NCBI GenBank assembly: GCA_027923965.1
Contig: AP026969.1
Coordinates: 4,712,001 to 4,776,000, forward strand
Source of the DNA: Comamonadaceae bacterium OS-1
GTDB lineage: Bacteria > Pseudomonadota > Gammaproteobacteria > Burkholderiales > Burkholderiaceae_C
Reading direction: 5' to 3'
DNA: 64,000 nt
In this document: piece by piece, positions 35,052 through 44,306 of the stretch
Position numbering within the stretch: position 1 is the first letter of the stretch
Layout of the letters: the number at the start of each line of letters is the position of its first letter
Position numbers and translations under genes: made by a program
Notes under the pieces: generated by a model
The model's database searches: none
Seen by the model: the letters and a program-made list of their open reading frames with translations, nothing else
Told to the model about the DNA's origin: nothing

Positions 35052-35351
35052 TTATTCGATGACTTTGGGAACGAGGAACAGGCCGCGCTCGACGGCGGGC
35101 GCGGTTTGCTGGTTGGCTTCGCGCCGATTGGGCTCGCTGACCACGTCGTCGCGCAGGCGCAGCACGATGTCATGCATGACCGCCACCGGGTGGGCCAGGG
35201 GCTCCAGACCGGTGGTGTCCACGGCGCGCATGGTTTCGACGATGCCAAAGAAGCCATTGAGCTGGTTCAGCAGGCGGTCGCGTTCATCGGGTTGGAGTTC
35301 CAGGCGGGCCAAGTTGGCGATGCGGTCAAGTTCTGGGAGGGTCAGGGCCAT
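35052..35351 (-). CDS. gatC: Aspartyl/glutamyl-tRNA(Asn/Gln) amidotransferase subunit C
   Basis: A 99-residue subunit that stabilises GatA within GatCAB. It starts [19 protein letters not shown], the usual GatC opening, and has the internal [16 protein letters not shown] pattern. It is the first gene of the operon and is divergent from mreB. The 283-bp spacer (35352-35634) must hold both promoters. I saw no distinctive operator there. Confidence 0.93.
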   Translation of the reverse strand: MALTLPELDRIANLARLELQPDERDRLLNQLNGFFGIVETMRAVDTTGLEPLAHPVAVMHDIVLRLRDDVVSEPNRREANQQTAPAVERGLFLVPKVIE

Positions 35352-35568
35352 GTCTTAAACAGGGTTGCAAACGGTCAGTAAAGTGGTGTTTCCACGCAGT
35401 TGGCGCAGGTTAGCCACAGGAGATGCGGTATTATCCCGCCTTTGGTCGCGCGGTCGCTTCGTGACATTGTTTTGCACCAAGAAACCTATCTAAGACTTTT
35501 GCAGAACCCGGGTGGCGGGCCTATTGACCACAATATTGCCCACAACCTGGGCACTGCAAGAGTCATGA

Positions 35569-36678
<1,110 letters not shown>

Positions 36679-36711
36679 TTTTCGCGGAACACGCCAACCA
36701 GAGGTAGGGCG

Positions 36712-37632
36712 ATGCCACTTGGTACGCTGGACAGGACCCCGCCCCCGTTCTTCAACCAGGGCCCCTCGGCCCTGAGCAAACTTATTTTCTTTAGCGCGCT
36801 GGCCCTGTTTTTGATGGTGGCCGATGCGCGCTTTGCGCTGATGCGCCCGCTGCGCGCCGGTCTGGCCACGGCCTTGTACCCGGTGCAGTGGGCGGTGATC
36901 GAACCGATCCGCCTGGTGCTGGGCGGCAGTGCCTACTTCTCCAGCCAGGCGAGCTTGCAAGCCAAGGCCGATGCGGCCCAGCGCCTGCTGGTCACCCAGT
37001 CGGTACGCGCCGGGCAGGTGGAGCAACTCACCCTGGAAAACACCCGCCTGCGCCAGTTGCTGGAGCTGCGTTCGCACACCACCACCCCGGCCCAAAGCGC
37101 CGAAGTGCTGTACGACGCGGCCGACCCCTATACCCACAAGGTCGTGATCGACAAAGGCACCACCCACGGCGTGGTGGCGGGCTCGCCGGTGCTCGACGGC
37201 CTGGGCGTGCTGGGCCAGGTCACCCGCGCCTACCCCATGGTCAGCGAGGTCACCCTGCTGATCGACCGCGACCAGGCCATCCCCGTGCTCAACACCCGCA
37301 CAGGAGCGCGCAGCGTGGCCTATGGCGACCCGGCCTCGTACGGCGGCCAGCTGGAGCTGCGCTTCATGGCGGGCAACTCCGACGTGCAGATCGGCGACGT
37401 GCTGACCACCAGCGGCGTGGACGGCGTCTACCCGCTGGGCCTGCAGGTGGCCAAGATCGCCAAGATCGAGCGCCGTGCCGACTCGGCCTTTGCCCGCATC
37501 TACTGCACGCCGGTGGCCCAGGTGGCCGGTCCGCAGCATGTGCTGGTGCTGCAGCCGGTGGCCGCGCAGATCCCCGCCATGCCGCCCGAGCCCGCACCCG
37601 TGGTTGCTCCTAAAAAAGGAGCTAAAAAATGA
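36712..37632 (+). CDS. mreC: Rod-shape-determining protein MreC
   Basis: A 306-residue bitopic membrane protein of the elongasome. One transmembrane segment (about residues 23-43) is followed by a coiled-coil region rich in Gln/Leu (about 75-120). The beta-rich MreC domain follows, with VVIDKGTTHGVVAGSPVLD and GLGVLGQVTRAYP. It activates PBP2 and links MreB to MreD. The C-terminal tail APKKGAKK and the 25-bp gap to mreD look like remnants of the intergenic repeat family. Confidence 0.95.
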   Translation: MPLGTLDRTPPPFFNQGPSALSKLIFFSALALFLMVADARFALMRPLRAGLATALYPVQWAVIEPIRLVLGGSAYFSSQASLQAKADAAQRLLVTQSVRAGQVEQLTLENTRLRQLLELRSHTTTPAQSAEVLYDAADPYTHKVVIDKGTTHGVVAGSPVLDGLGVLGQVTRAYPMVSEVTLLIDRDQAIPVLNTRTGARSVAYGDPASYGGQLELRFMAGNSDVQIGDVLTTSGVDGVYPLGLQVAKIAKIERRADSAFARIYCTPVAQVAGPQHVLVLQPVAAQIPAMPPEPAPVVAPKKGAKK

Positions 37633-37657
37633 TGCTGCATCAGCACGAGGGCCTCTT

Positions 37658-38188
37658 ATGATCATGCGCCCTGGCCAGCAGTTGCTGCTGCCTGCCAACC
37701 CGGTCTTCATCGCCGTCAGCCTGGTGCTGGCCCTGCTGTTCAACATGGCCGAGAACATCGGCCTGTGGGGCCGCGCACCCTGGGTGCCCGACCTGCTGGC
37801 GGTGCTGCTGGTGTTCTGGAGCGTGCACCAGCCCCAGCGCGTGGCCATCGGCACCGCCTTTGTGTTTGGTCTGTTCATGGACGTGCACCAGGTCAGCCTG
37901 CTGGGCCTGCACGCGCTGGCCTACAGCGTGATGAGCTTTCTGGCCATCGCCATGCACCGCCGCCTGCTGTGGTTTACCGTGCCCTCGCAGGCCATGCAGG
38001 TGCTGCCGCTGTTTGTGGTGGCGCACCTGGTGGCCTTTGTGCTGCGCATGCTGGGCGGCGGCACCTTTCCTGGCTGGTCCATTCTGCTGGCTCCGGTGAT
38101 CGAAGCCGTGCTGTGGCCGCTGGTCAGCATTCTGCTGCTGGCACCGCAACGCATGGCCCCCGATCCCGACAAGACCCGCCCGCTGTGA
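37658..38188 (+). CDS. mreD: Rod-shape-determining protein MreD
   Basis: A 176-residue polytopic inner-membrane protein with five to six hydrophobic segments that forms the MreBCD complex. The start ATG at 37658 gives MIMRPGQQLLLPANPVFIA. A conserved GLFMDVHQVSLLGLHALAYS segment identifies the family. The stop overlaps the GTG start of mrdA, so the two are translationally coupled. Confidence 0.94.
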   Translation: MIMRPGQQLLLPANPVFIAVSLVLALLFNMAENIGLWGRAPWVPDLLAVLLVFWSVHQPQRVAIGTAFVFGLFMDVHQVSLLGLHALAYSVMSFLAIAMHRRLLWFTVPSQAMQVLPLFVVAHLVAFVLRMLGGGTFPGWSILLAPVIEAVLWPLVSILLLAPQRMAPDPDKTRPL

Positions 38189-40212
38189 CCGAACTCAAGG
38201 ATGTCGGTGCCGAGATCTACCGCTTTCGGCTGCGGCTGGTGGCCGCCGGGGTGGTGGTGGTGCTGGCATTTGGCGGGCTGGTGGCGCGGCTGTCGTACCT
38301 GCAGATCACCCGCCACGACGACCTGCTGGAGCAGGCCGAAAACAACCGCACGGCCATCGTGCCGGTGGTGCCCAACCGGGGCCTGATCCTGGACCGCAAC
38401 GGCGTGGTGCTGGCCAGCAACTACTCGGCCTACACGCTGGAGATCACGCCCTCCAAGGTGGCGGATCTGGAGCAGACCATCGACGAACTGGCCCAGGTGG
38501 TGGACATCCAGCTGCGCGACCGCAAACGCTTCAAGAAGCTGGCCGAAGAGTCGCGCAATTTCGAGTCGCTGCCCATCCGCACCCGGCTAACCGACGTGGA
38601 AGTCGCCCGTTTTGCCGCCCAGCGCTTTCGCTTCCCTGGCGTGGACATCAAGGCCCGGCTGTTCCGCAACTACCCGTTTGGCGAACTGGCCAGCCACGTG
38701 ATCGGCTACATCGGCCGCATCAACCAGGCCGAAAAGACCCGCATCGACGACTCGGACGACGAAGACAACTACAAGGGCACCGAGTACATCGGCAAGCTGG
38801 GCATCGAGCAAAGCTACGAGACGCAGCTGCACGGCCTGACGGGGGTGGAAGAGATCGAAACCTCGGCCGGGGGCCGCGCCGTGCGCCGCTTGGCCAGCAA
38901 CCCTGCCACGCCCGGCAACACGGTGGTCATGTCGCTCGATATCAAGCTGCAAAAGCTGGTCGAAGACCTGTACGGCGACCGCCGCGGCGCGCTGGTGGCG
39001 CTGGACCCGAAAACCGGCGAGGTGCTGGCCTTTGTGAGCAAGCCCACCTTCGACCCGAATCTGTTTGTCGAAGGCATCGATTCGGAGAGCTGGGCCGCGC
39101 TGAACGGCTCGCTCGACAAGCCGCTGCTCAACCGCGCGCTGCGCGGCACCTACCCGCCGGGCTCCACCTACAAGCCCTTCATGGCCCTGGCGGCACTGGA
39201 AACCGGCAAGCGCACGCCGCAGCAAAGCATCATGGACCCCGGCTTCTTCATGCTGGCGGGCCACCGCTTCCGCGACGACAAAGAAGGCGGCCATGGCACG
39301 GTGGACATGTACCGCTCCATCGTCCAGTCGTGCGACACCTACTACTACATGCTGGCCAACGACATGGGCGTGGACCTGATCCACGACGAAGTGGGCAAGT
39401 TTGGCTTTGGCGGGCTCACCGGCATCGACATCCAGGGCGAAGTGCGCGGCATCCTGCCGTCCACCGCCTGGAAGCGGCGCGCCTACAAGCGGCCCGAGCA
39501 ACAGAAGTGGTACGCCGGGGAAACCATTTCGCTGGGCATCGGCCAGGGCTACAACAACTTCACCATGCTCCAGCTGGCCACCGCCACCGGCGTGCTGGCC
39601 AACGACGGCATCAAGATGAAGCCGCACCTGGTCAAGGAAGTGGTGGACGTGGTGACCCGCAACGCCCAGCAAACGCTGCGCGAGATCAAGGCCGAAATCA
39701 GCGCCAAACCCGCCAACATCGAGGTCATCAAACGCGCCCTGGTGGGCGTGAACATCGAAGGCACGGGGGCCACCGCATTCCGCGGCGCGGGTTACGTGGC
39801 GGCGGGCAAGACCGGCACCGCCCAGGTGGTGTCGATCGGCAAAAACGAAAAATACAACGCCGCCAACACGGCAGAGCGCTTCCGCGACCACGCGCTGTAC
39901 ATGGCTTTTGCCCCGGCCGAGAACCCGCAAATCGCCCTGGCCATGGTGGTGGAAAACGCCGGTTTTGGCGGCGTGGCCGCGGCGCCGATTGCGCGCCGGG
40001 TGTTCGACTACTGGCTGCTGCAAAAGTACCCCAGCGTGCAGGATCTGGCCGCTGTGCGCATGGGCCAGGCCCCGGTACCCATCGGCACGCCGCGCGCCAT
40101 TGCCGAAGTGGCCGAGCTGCCGGGTTATGTGGCCCCGGCGGCCTCTGCGGCATCCGCCCCGGCCTCGGCCGCCAGCGCGGTGGCACCGGTAAAAACTGCG
40201 AATAAAAAGTGA
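38185..40212 (+). CDS. mrdA: Penicillin-binding protein 2 (peptidoglycan transpeptidase)
   Basis: A 675-residue class B penicillin-binding protein that cross-links lateral-wall peptidoglycan with RodA. The GTG start overlaps the mreD stop (GTGA). One transmembrane segment lies at about residues 16-38. The dimerisation domain precedes the transpeptidase domain, which has active-site STYK in PPGSTYKPF, SCD in VQSCDTYYY and KTG in AAGKTGTAQVV. The C-terminus ends in an Ala/Ser/Pro-rich tail after residue 640. No rodA follows; the operon ends at an intergenic repeat. Confidence 0.96.
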   Translation: MTELKDVGAEIYRFRLRLVAAGVVVVLAFGGLVARLSYLQITRHDDLLEQAENNRTAIVPVVPNRGLILDRNGVVLASNYSAYTLEITPSKVADLEQTIDELAQVVDIQLRDRKRFKKLAEESRNFESLPIRTRLTDVEVARFAAQRFRFPGVDIKARLFRNYPFGELASHVIGYIGRINQAEKTRIDDSDDEDNYKGTEYIGKLGIEQSYETQLHGLTGVEEIETSAGGRAVRRLASNPATPGNTVVMSLDIKLQKLVEDLYGDRRGALVALDPKTGEVLAFVSKPTFDPNLFVEGIDSESWAALNGSLDKPLLNRALRGTYPPGSTYKPFMALAALETGKRTPQQSIMDPGFFMLAGHRFRDDKEGGHGTVDMYRSIVQSCDTYYYMLANDMGVDLIHDEVGKFGFGGLTGIDIQGEVRGILPSTAWKRRAYKRPEQQKWYAGETISLGIGQGYNNFTMLQLATATGVLANDGIKMKPHLVKEVVDVVTRNAQQTLREIKAEISAKPANIEVIKRALVGVNIEGTGATAFRGAGYVAAGKTGTAQVVSIGKNEKYNAANTAERFRDHALYMAFAPAENPQIALAMVVENAGFGGVAAAPIARRVFDYWLLQKYPSVQDLAAVRMGQAPVPIGTPRAIAEVAELPGYVAPAASAASAPASAASAVAPVKTANKK

Positions 40213-40257
40213 TGCTAGCGCTTGTGCAGTAAGCACAAGCAGCTATTTATTTTGTAG
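40207..40257 (+). repeat. Intergenic palindromic repeat, copy 7
   Basis: Contains GCTAGCGCTTGTGCAGTAAG, then CACAAGCAGCTATTTATTTT and GTAG. It starts at the mrdA stop codon, between the convergent mrdA and TSUP genes. Confidence 0.8.
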
Positions 40258-40268
40258 TGTGGTGCGGG

Positions 40269-41027
40269 CTACTGGAAAAACGCGCTGTAGCCGGTCTTCA
40301 AGATCAGCGCGCTCACCACCACGATGAACACGGTGCGCACAAAGCCCGTGCCGTGCTTCAGCGCCATGCGCGAGCCCAGCACGCTGCCCAGCACGTTGGC
40401 CATCGCCATGGGCAGCACAAAGTGCCACCAGATGTGGCCGGTGGAGACAAACAGGATCAGCGCCGCCAGGTTGGTGGCGGTGTTGAGCAGCTTGGCCGAG
40501 GCCGAGGCGTGCAAAAAGTCGTAGCCCAGCCAGCGCACCATCAAAAACACAAAAAAGCTGCCTGTGCCCGGGCCAAAAAAGCCGTCGTAAAAGCCGATGG
40601 TCAGGCCGATGGCGCTGGCGATCAGTGCCTCTTGCAGGCCGGAAAAGCGCGGCGCGTGCACGGCACCCAGTTGCTTCTTGGCCAGCGTGTAAATCAGCAC
40701 TGCCAGCAGGATGAGCGGCAACAGCTTGCGCAAAAAGTCGCTGGGCACCACCGTCACCAGCCAGGCCCCGAGCATCGCCCCGGCAAAGCCTGCCACGGCC
40801 GCAGGCAGCAGGCTTTGCCAGCGCAACTGCACCCTTTTGCTGTACTGCCAGGTGGCAAAGCCCGTGCCCCAGATGGAAGCCCCCTTGTTGACCCCAAACA
40901 GCGTGGCCGGGTGGGCCGTGGGAAAGGTGGCAAACAGCGCCGGTACCAGAATCAGGCCGCCGCCGCCCACAATCGCATCCACAAAACCGGCCAGCAGCGA
41001 GGCCAGCGAGACAAAAATGAGTTCCAT
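40269..41027 (-). CDS. TSUP-family (TauE/SafE) sulfite/organosulfonate permease-like protein
   Basis: A 252-residue inner-membrane protein with about eight hydrophobic segments. The first family repeat is LLAGFVDAIVGGGGLILVPAL and the second is GLTIGFYDGFFGPGTGSFF. These two glycine-rich repeats define the TSUP family, which exports sulfite, sulfonates or related anions. The start at 41027 begins MELIFVSLASL; seven upstream residues in frame are less likely. No partner genes indicate a substrate. Confidence 0.88.
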   Translation of the reverse strand: MELIFVSLASLLAGFVDAIVGGGGLILVPALFATFPTAHPATLFGVNKGASIWGTGFATWQYSKRVQLRWQSLLPAAVAGFAGAMLGAWLVTVVPSDFLRKLLPLILLAVLIYTLAKKQLGAVHAPRFSGLQEALIASAIGLTIGFYDGFFGPGTGSFFVFLMVRWLGYDFLHASASAKLLNTATNLAALILFVSTGHIWWHFVLPMAMANVLGSVLGSRMALKHGTGFVRTVFIVVVSALILKTGYSAFFQ

Positions 41028-41048
41028 GCGCAGATTGTCGCATCCCAA

Positions 41049-41115
41049 AATGCTATGGATTCAGGAGCTGCTTACGCCCATCCTATAAGCACAAGCGGCC
41101 TAAAACGTATAAAGC
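41049..41115 (-). repeat. Intergenic palindromic repeat, copy 8
   Basis: Contains ATGCTATGGATTCAGGAGCT, then GCTTACGCCCATCCTATAAG and CACAAGCGGCC, just upstream of the TSUP gene. Confidence 0.7.
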
Positions 41116-41133
41116 TTGGGGGGTGGACCACAA

Positions 41134-41166
41134 AGAAAAAAAGCGCCGGGGTGAAGCGGCGCTTTT
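41134..41166 (-). terminator. Rho-independent terminator
   Basis: A perfect 10-bp stem, AAAAGCGCCG (41139-41148) and CGGCGCTTTT (41157-41166), has an 8-base loop and a run of seven T on the minus strand. It should end minus-strand transcription coming from 41762 or from a start inside 41170-41333; it may also act weakly on the plus strand. Confidence 0.8.
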
Positions 41167-41169
41167 CAA

Positions 41170-41333
41170 AAACATCTCGTAGCGGATGTCTAAATGGATT
41201 TGTTGATCATTCTGCTGGGTGTCTCCCCGGACCCTCGCTGGGAGAAGCGCTGGGCCCCTCTGCAAGTTGACGAGACTGTATACGGATGTGTCGCCAAAAG
41301 TATTAGGACTTACCCTTTCTGGTGCACCAATAT
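41170..41333 (-). other. Unassigned transcribed spacer upstream of a terminator
   Basis: This 164-bp stretch lies between the stop of the 142-residue hypothetical gene and the strong terminator at 41134-41166. It has no convincing coding potential. It contains small hairpins such as ACATC/GATGT around 41171-41187 and two related blocks ACATCCG...TCTCGT and ACATCCG...GAGATGT on the minus strand. It could be a long 3' untranslated region or a small RNA; nothing further can be supported. Confidence 0.35.
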
Positions 41334-41762
41334 TCAGTGGGCCACCTGGCGGTGCGCCAGCATCTGCTCTTCGGCCATGAAGTCGCTGTAGGTGAAATCG
41401 GTGTGGCCCATACCGGCTTCGTCGTCTTCGTCTTTCAGCACCTGGGTCAGCAGCTTGCGCAGAACCATCAGGCTGCCGGGGTCCAGGGCCTTTTCGGTCT
41501 CGGCCAGGGCTTGCTGCAGGTCGGTGCTGCCCATGTGGGCCTTGCGCGGGTTCAGTGTTTCGATGCCGCGCGTGAGCCTCTGGGCCAGTTGCCGGGTGGC
41601 GATGAAGCGGCTGGCGGCAAACGCGGGGTGCACCCGGCTCAGCACCAGTTGCAGGCCGCCGAGCAGGATTTGCAGCTCCAGCAGCTTGGGGTTGTCGGTC
41701 ACCCGGGGCAGCATCAGCTCGGCGTTCCAGGGAGATTCTTGGCGCAGGTCGGGTGTGTTCAT
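41334..41762 (-). CDS. Hypothetical protein
   Basis: A 142-residue soluble, mostly helical protein that I do not recognise. It starts MNTPDLRQESPWNAELML, has a leucine-rich central helix pair (LLELQILLGGLQLVLSRVH) and an acidic segment LKDEDDEAGMGHTDFTY near the end. There is no signal peptide or membrane segment. Codon use matches its neighbours, so it is likely a real chromosomal gene. It is followed 170 bp later by an intrinsic terminator. Confidence 0.65.
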   Translation of the reverse strand: MNTPDLRQESPWNAELMLPRVTDNPKLLELQILLGGLQLVLSRVHPAFAASRFIATRQLAQRLTRGIETLNPRKAHMGSTDLQQALAETEKALDPGSLMVLRKLLTQVLKDEDDEAGMGHTDFTYSDFMAEEQMLAHRQVAH

Positions 41763-41893
41763 AGCGCCAAAGTTTATAGACTGCTATGGTTTTGAATCAC
41801 CGCAAAGCGGCATAAACGCCCGGTAATTGCGGGCTTCGCTAACTTGCACGGACTTGGGTGCAGAGCACCCCGAGCCATGCGAGTTATTTCACG

Positions 41894-42247
41894 TCAAGCC
41901 GCTTTGAGTTCTTTCGGGTGCTCCAGCCGACGCACTACTTCCTTCACCACCGCCAGCATCACCGCGCGGTCGGGGCTGGGGTGGTCGGCCAGGTGCTGGG
42001 TGGTGCTGCCCGCCTGCACCCAGGCCCCGGCGGCGTCCGACCCAAAGTGCAGCGGGATGCGGTGGGCGATGAGCAGCGGGCCGCAGGCGCTCCATTGGCG
42101 GCTCCACTGCGGCAGCTTGGTGCGCCCCTCCCACAGCGTGCCTGCGGTCTCGTAGCATTCTTCGATCTGGTGGTGGCCCAGCAGATGGGCCAGTTGCCGC
42201 TCTTTGGCAACGCAACTGCGGAAGTACTCTTCGTCGGTCATGCGCAT
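41894..42247 (-). CDS. Small hypothetical protein, possibly DUF2591/NinX-like
   Basis: A 117-residue protein starting MRMTDEEYFRSCVAKERQLA, with GGAG upstream of the ATG. The part RIPLHFGSDAAGAWVQAGS followed by PDRAVMLAVVKEVV vaguely recalls phage NinX-type (DUF2591) proteins, where a similar Pro/Arg-Ala-Val end occurs. That resemblance is weak and no phage genes surround it. No signal peptide or membrane segment is seen. The function is unknown. Confidence 0.55.
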   Translation of the reverse strand: MRMTDEEYFRSCVAKERQLAHLLGHHQIEECYETAGTLWEGRTKLPQWSRQWSACGPLLIAHRIPLHFGSDAAGAWVQAGSTTQHLADHPSPDRAVMLAVVKEVVRRLEHPKELKAA

Positions 42248-42282
42248 GGGGGGCTCCTGCTGTGTGTCAAAACACTATAGGC

Positions 42283-44139
42283 CTATGGATGCGGGTTGTC
42301 AGGTGGGGCATCCAGTACCTGGACGGCATGCGCATAGCCGCGCTGCACGATGTTTTCCAGCCGCCGCCATTGCAGCATGCCGACGCGGTTCAGCGGCGGG
42401 TTGAAGTACAGGTCGCACTGCTGCTGGGCGCTGCTCTGGCGCGACATGCTGTACAGAATGGTCACCGTCATCAGGTACGAGGGCAGCGACGGCAGGCGGT
42501 AACGGCGCAGCGCCAGCGGGCGCAGGCGGTCGCGCAGCAGGGCCCAGCTGCCAGGCATGTCTTCATGGTCCACCCGCACGGGGGTGCGGATGTTCAGGTC
42601 CACGCCGATGACCCGGCCCACGCCGCGCATGCTGCGCACCACGTCCACCGGGAAGTTGTTGAAGCTGCCACCATCGCACAGCAGGTCGCCGCCGTGCGCC
42701 ACCGGGGGCAGTGCGCCGGGGATGGAGGTGCTGGCCAGCAGCGCGTGGGCCAGGTTGCCGTGCTGCAGGCGCTGCTCGCTGGCGGTCGAGAAATTGGTGG
42801 CCACGCAGAAGAAGTTTTTCCACAGGTCTTCGATGTCGGCATCAAAGCCCACCAGCTCTTCCACCGCGGTGCGCAGAATGCGTTTGAGCCGCAGGCCCTT
42901 GATCAGCGACAGCACCGGAAACAGGTTGAAGTCGCCGGTGGGGTTGGTGGCAAAGGCGCGGCGGGCGTTGGCCATCACTTTGTCCAGCGGCTGGTCGGAG
43001 GCGGCGTAGGTGGCCATCACCGCGCCGATACTGGTGCCGCCCACCCAGTCCACCTCGATGCCGCGCTCGTGCAGGGCGCGCAGCACGCCCAGGTGGGCCA
43101 GTCCGCGCGCGCCACCGCCGGCCAGCACCAGGCCCACGGCGGTGCGGCTCTGGATGCGGGCCAGCCGGGCCATGTCGCGGTTGAGTGCGGGGCGGATGTG
43201 GATATGCCCGGCCACCGGGCGGCGGGCCAACCAGCGGGCGGTGTCGCGCGGCGAGGTCTGGTCTGCCGGGTGCAGCAGCACCAGGATGTCGGCAATCACC
43301 GTCAGCGGCGGGCGGTTGCTTAAAAACTGCACCTCGCTGGGGTGCAACACCGGCGGCTGGGTGGCATCGGCCAGCAGCAGCAGCTCGTCGCAGTGGCGGC
43401 AACAGCGCTGCGTCCAGGGCGTGGGCGTGGCATCGGCCAGCAGCAGCATGAAGTCGTGCTCGGCCTCGATCTGGTCCAGCAACATGGCGATGTGGCGCTG
43501 GGTTTCCTTGTCGGTGTTATCGCTGGGGCCCAGACCGAGTTGCGCCAGCCGCTGGTCGATGTCGTGGCGGCTGACCACGCCCACCCGGCCCAGAGTGCTT
43601 AGCTGCGCGGCCAGGCGGGCGGCAAAGTCGGGGATGTCAATGCCCGTGGTGACGGGCAGCAAGCCCATGGTGACCAGCTTGTCGGCGGGGGCTACCCGTT
43701 TGCGGTCTTTGAGCTGGCGGATGATTTGCGTGGTGAACGCCAGCGACACCTGGGTGCTGCAGGCCAGCAGCCGCTGGAAGGCCGGGCGGTCCAGCCGGGC
43801 CAGCACCGCATCGCGCACGGCCACCACGGTGGCGGCCCGCGGCTCGCCGGTGTACAGGCTCATTTCGCCCACCACCTGGCCGCGCACGATGTCGCCCACC
43901 CGCTGCTGGGTTGCGCCCTCGGCCTGCACGAAGGCGCGCAGCCTGCCGCTCACCACCAGGTACATCGCATCGCCCGCGTCGCCCTGGGTCAGCAGGGTGT
44001 CGCCGCCGCTCACCTCCACCCATTCCAGGCTGTGCCGCAGCAGCTCCATGGCCTCGGGCTCCAGCGTACCGAAGAAGGCGGTGAGGTGGCGCACCAGCAG
44101 GGCGTCCTGGGACTGCTGGGGGGTGTGGGGCGTACGCAT
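42283..44139 (-). CDS. Patatin-like phospholipase with N-terminal cyclic-nucleotide-binding domain
   Basis: A 618-residue NTE-type lipase/esterase. A CAP-like cNMP-binding domain covers about residues 15-135, with GDTLLTQGDAGDAMYLVVSG and GEMSLYTGEPRAATV. A central linker region (about 140-330) recalls the NTE family. The patatin domain (about 335-510) has the oxyanion box GGGARGLAHLGVLRAL, catalytic Ser370 in GTSIG and Asp489 in DGGSFNNFPVD. It probably cleaves membrane lysophospholipids, perhaps under nucleotide control. Neighbours give no further clue. Confidence 0.92.
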   Translation of the reverse strand: MRTPHTPQQSQDALLVRHLTAFFGTLEPEAMELLRHSLEWVEVSGGDTLLTQGDAGDAMYLVVSGRLRAFVQAEGATQQRVGDIVRGQVVGEMSLYTGEPRAATVVAVRDAVLARLDRPAFQRLLACSTQVSLAFTTQIIRQLKDRKRVAPADKLVTMGLLPVTTGIDIPDFAARLAAQLSTLGRVGVVSRHDIDQRLAQLGLGPSDNTDKETQRHIAMLLDQIEAEHDFMLLLADATPTPWTQRCCRHCDELLLLADATQPPVLHPSEVQFLSNRPPLTVIADILVLLHPADQTSPRDTARWLARRPVAGHIHIRPALNRDMARLARIQSRTAVGLVLAGGGARGLAHLGVLRALHERGIEVDWVGGTSIGAVMATYAASDQPLDKVMANARRAFATNPTGDFNLFPVLSLIKGLRLKRILRTAVEELVGFDADIEDLWKNFFCVATNFSTASEQRLQHGNLAHALLASTSIPGALPPVAHGGDLLCDGGSFNNFPVDVVRSMRGVGRVIGVDLNIRTPVRVDHEDMPGSWALLRDRLRPLALRRYRLPSLPSYLMTVTILYSMSRQSSAQQQCDLYFNPPLNRVGMLQWRRLENIVQRGYAHAVQVLDAPPDNPHP

Positions 44140-44156
44140 GGCAGTATTTTTATGAA

Positions 44157-44213
44157 TTAAATCGGCACTTTGTGCTTATTTGGTAGGCGTAAGCAGCTAT
44201 ATTTTTAATAGTA
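44157..44213 (+). repeat. Intergenic palindromic repeat, copy 9
   Basis: Contains CACTTTGTGCTTATTTGGTA, then GGCGTAAGCAGCTATATTTT and TAATAG. It directly abuts the MITE-like element at 44214. Confidence 0.75.
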
Positions 44214-44275
44214 AAGACTTACGCAAGTTCCCCCTGTAAGCCCGAAGGGCGATACAGGGGCGCTGCGTAAGTCCT
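44214..44275 (+). mobile_element. MITE-like 62-bp element, copy B
   Basis: Bounded by AAGACTTACGCA and TGCGTAAGTCCT. It is nearly identical in reverse complement to 8697-8758 and exactly the same length. It lies 31 bp upstream of the MATE transporter start, so it may carry or alter that gene's promoter. Confidence 0.7.
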
Positions 44276-44306
44276 CCTTGTGACGAGACTTGTACCATCG
44301 TCCCCC

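Noticed and set aside
41083..41265. 60-codon minus-strand frame across the terminator
   Set aside because: It runs through the terminator stem and a repeat copy; composition is not protein-like.
41308..41320. AGGACTTAC near 41310 resembling the MITE end
   Set aside because: Only nine bases match and no second end or interior similarity follows; chance match is likely.
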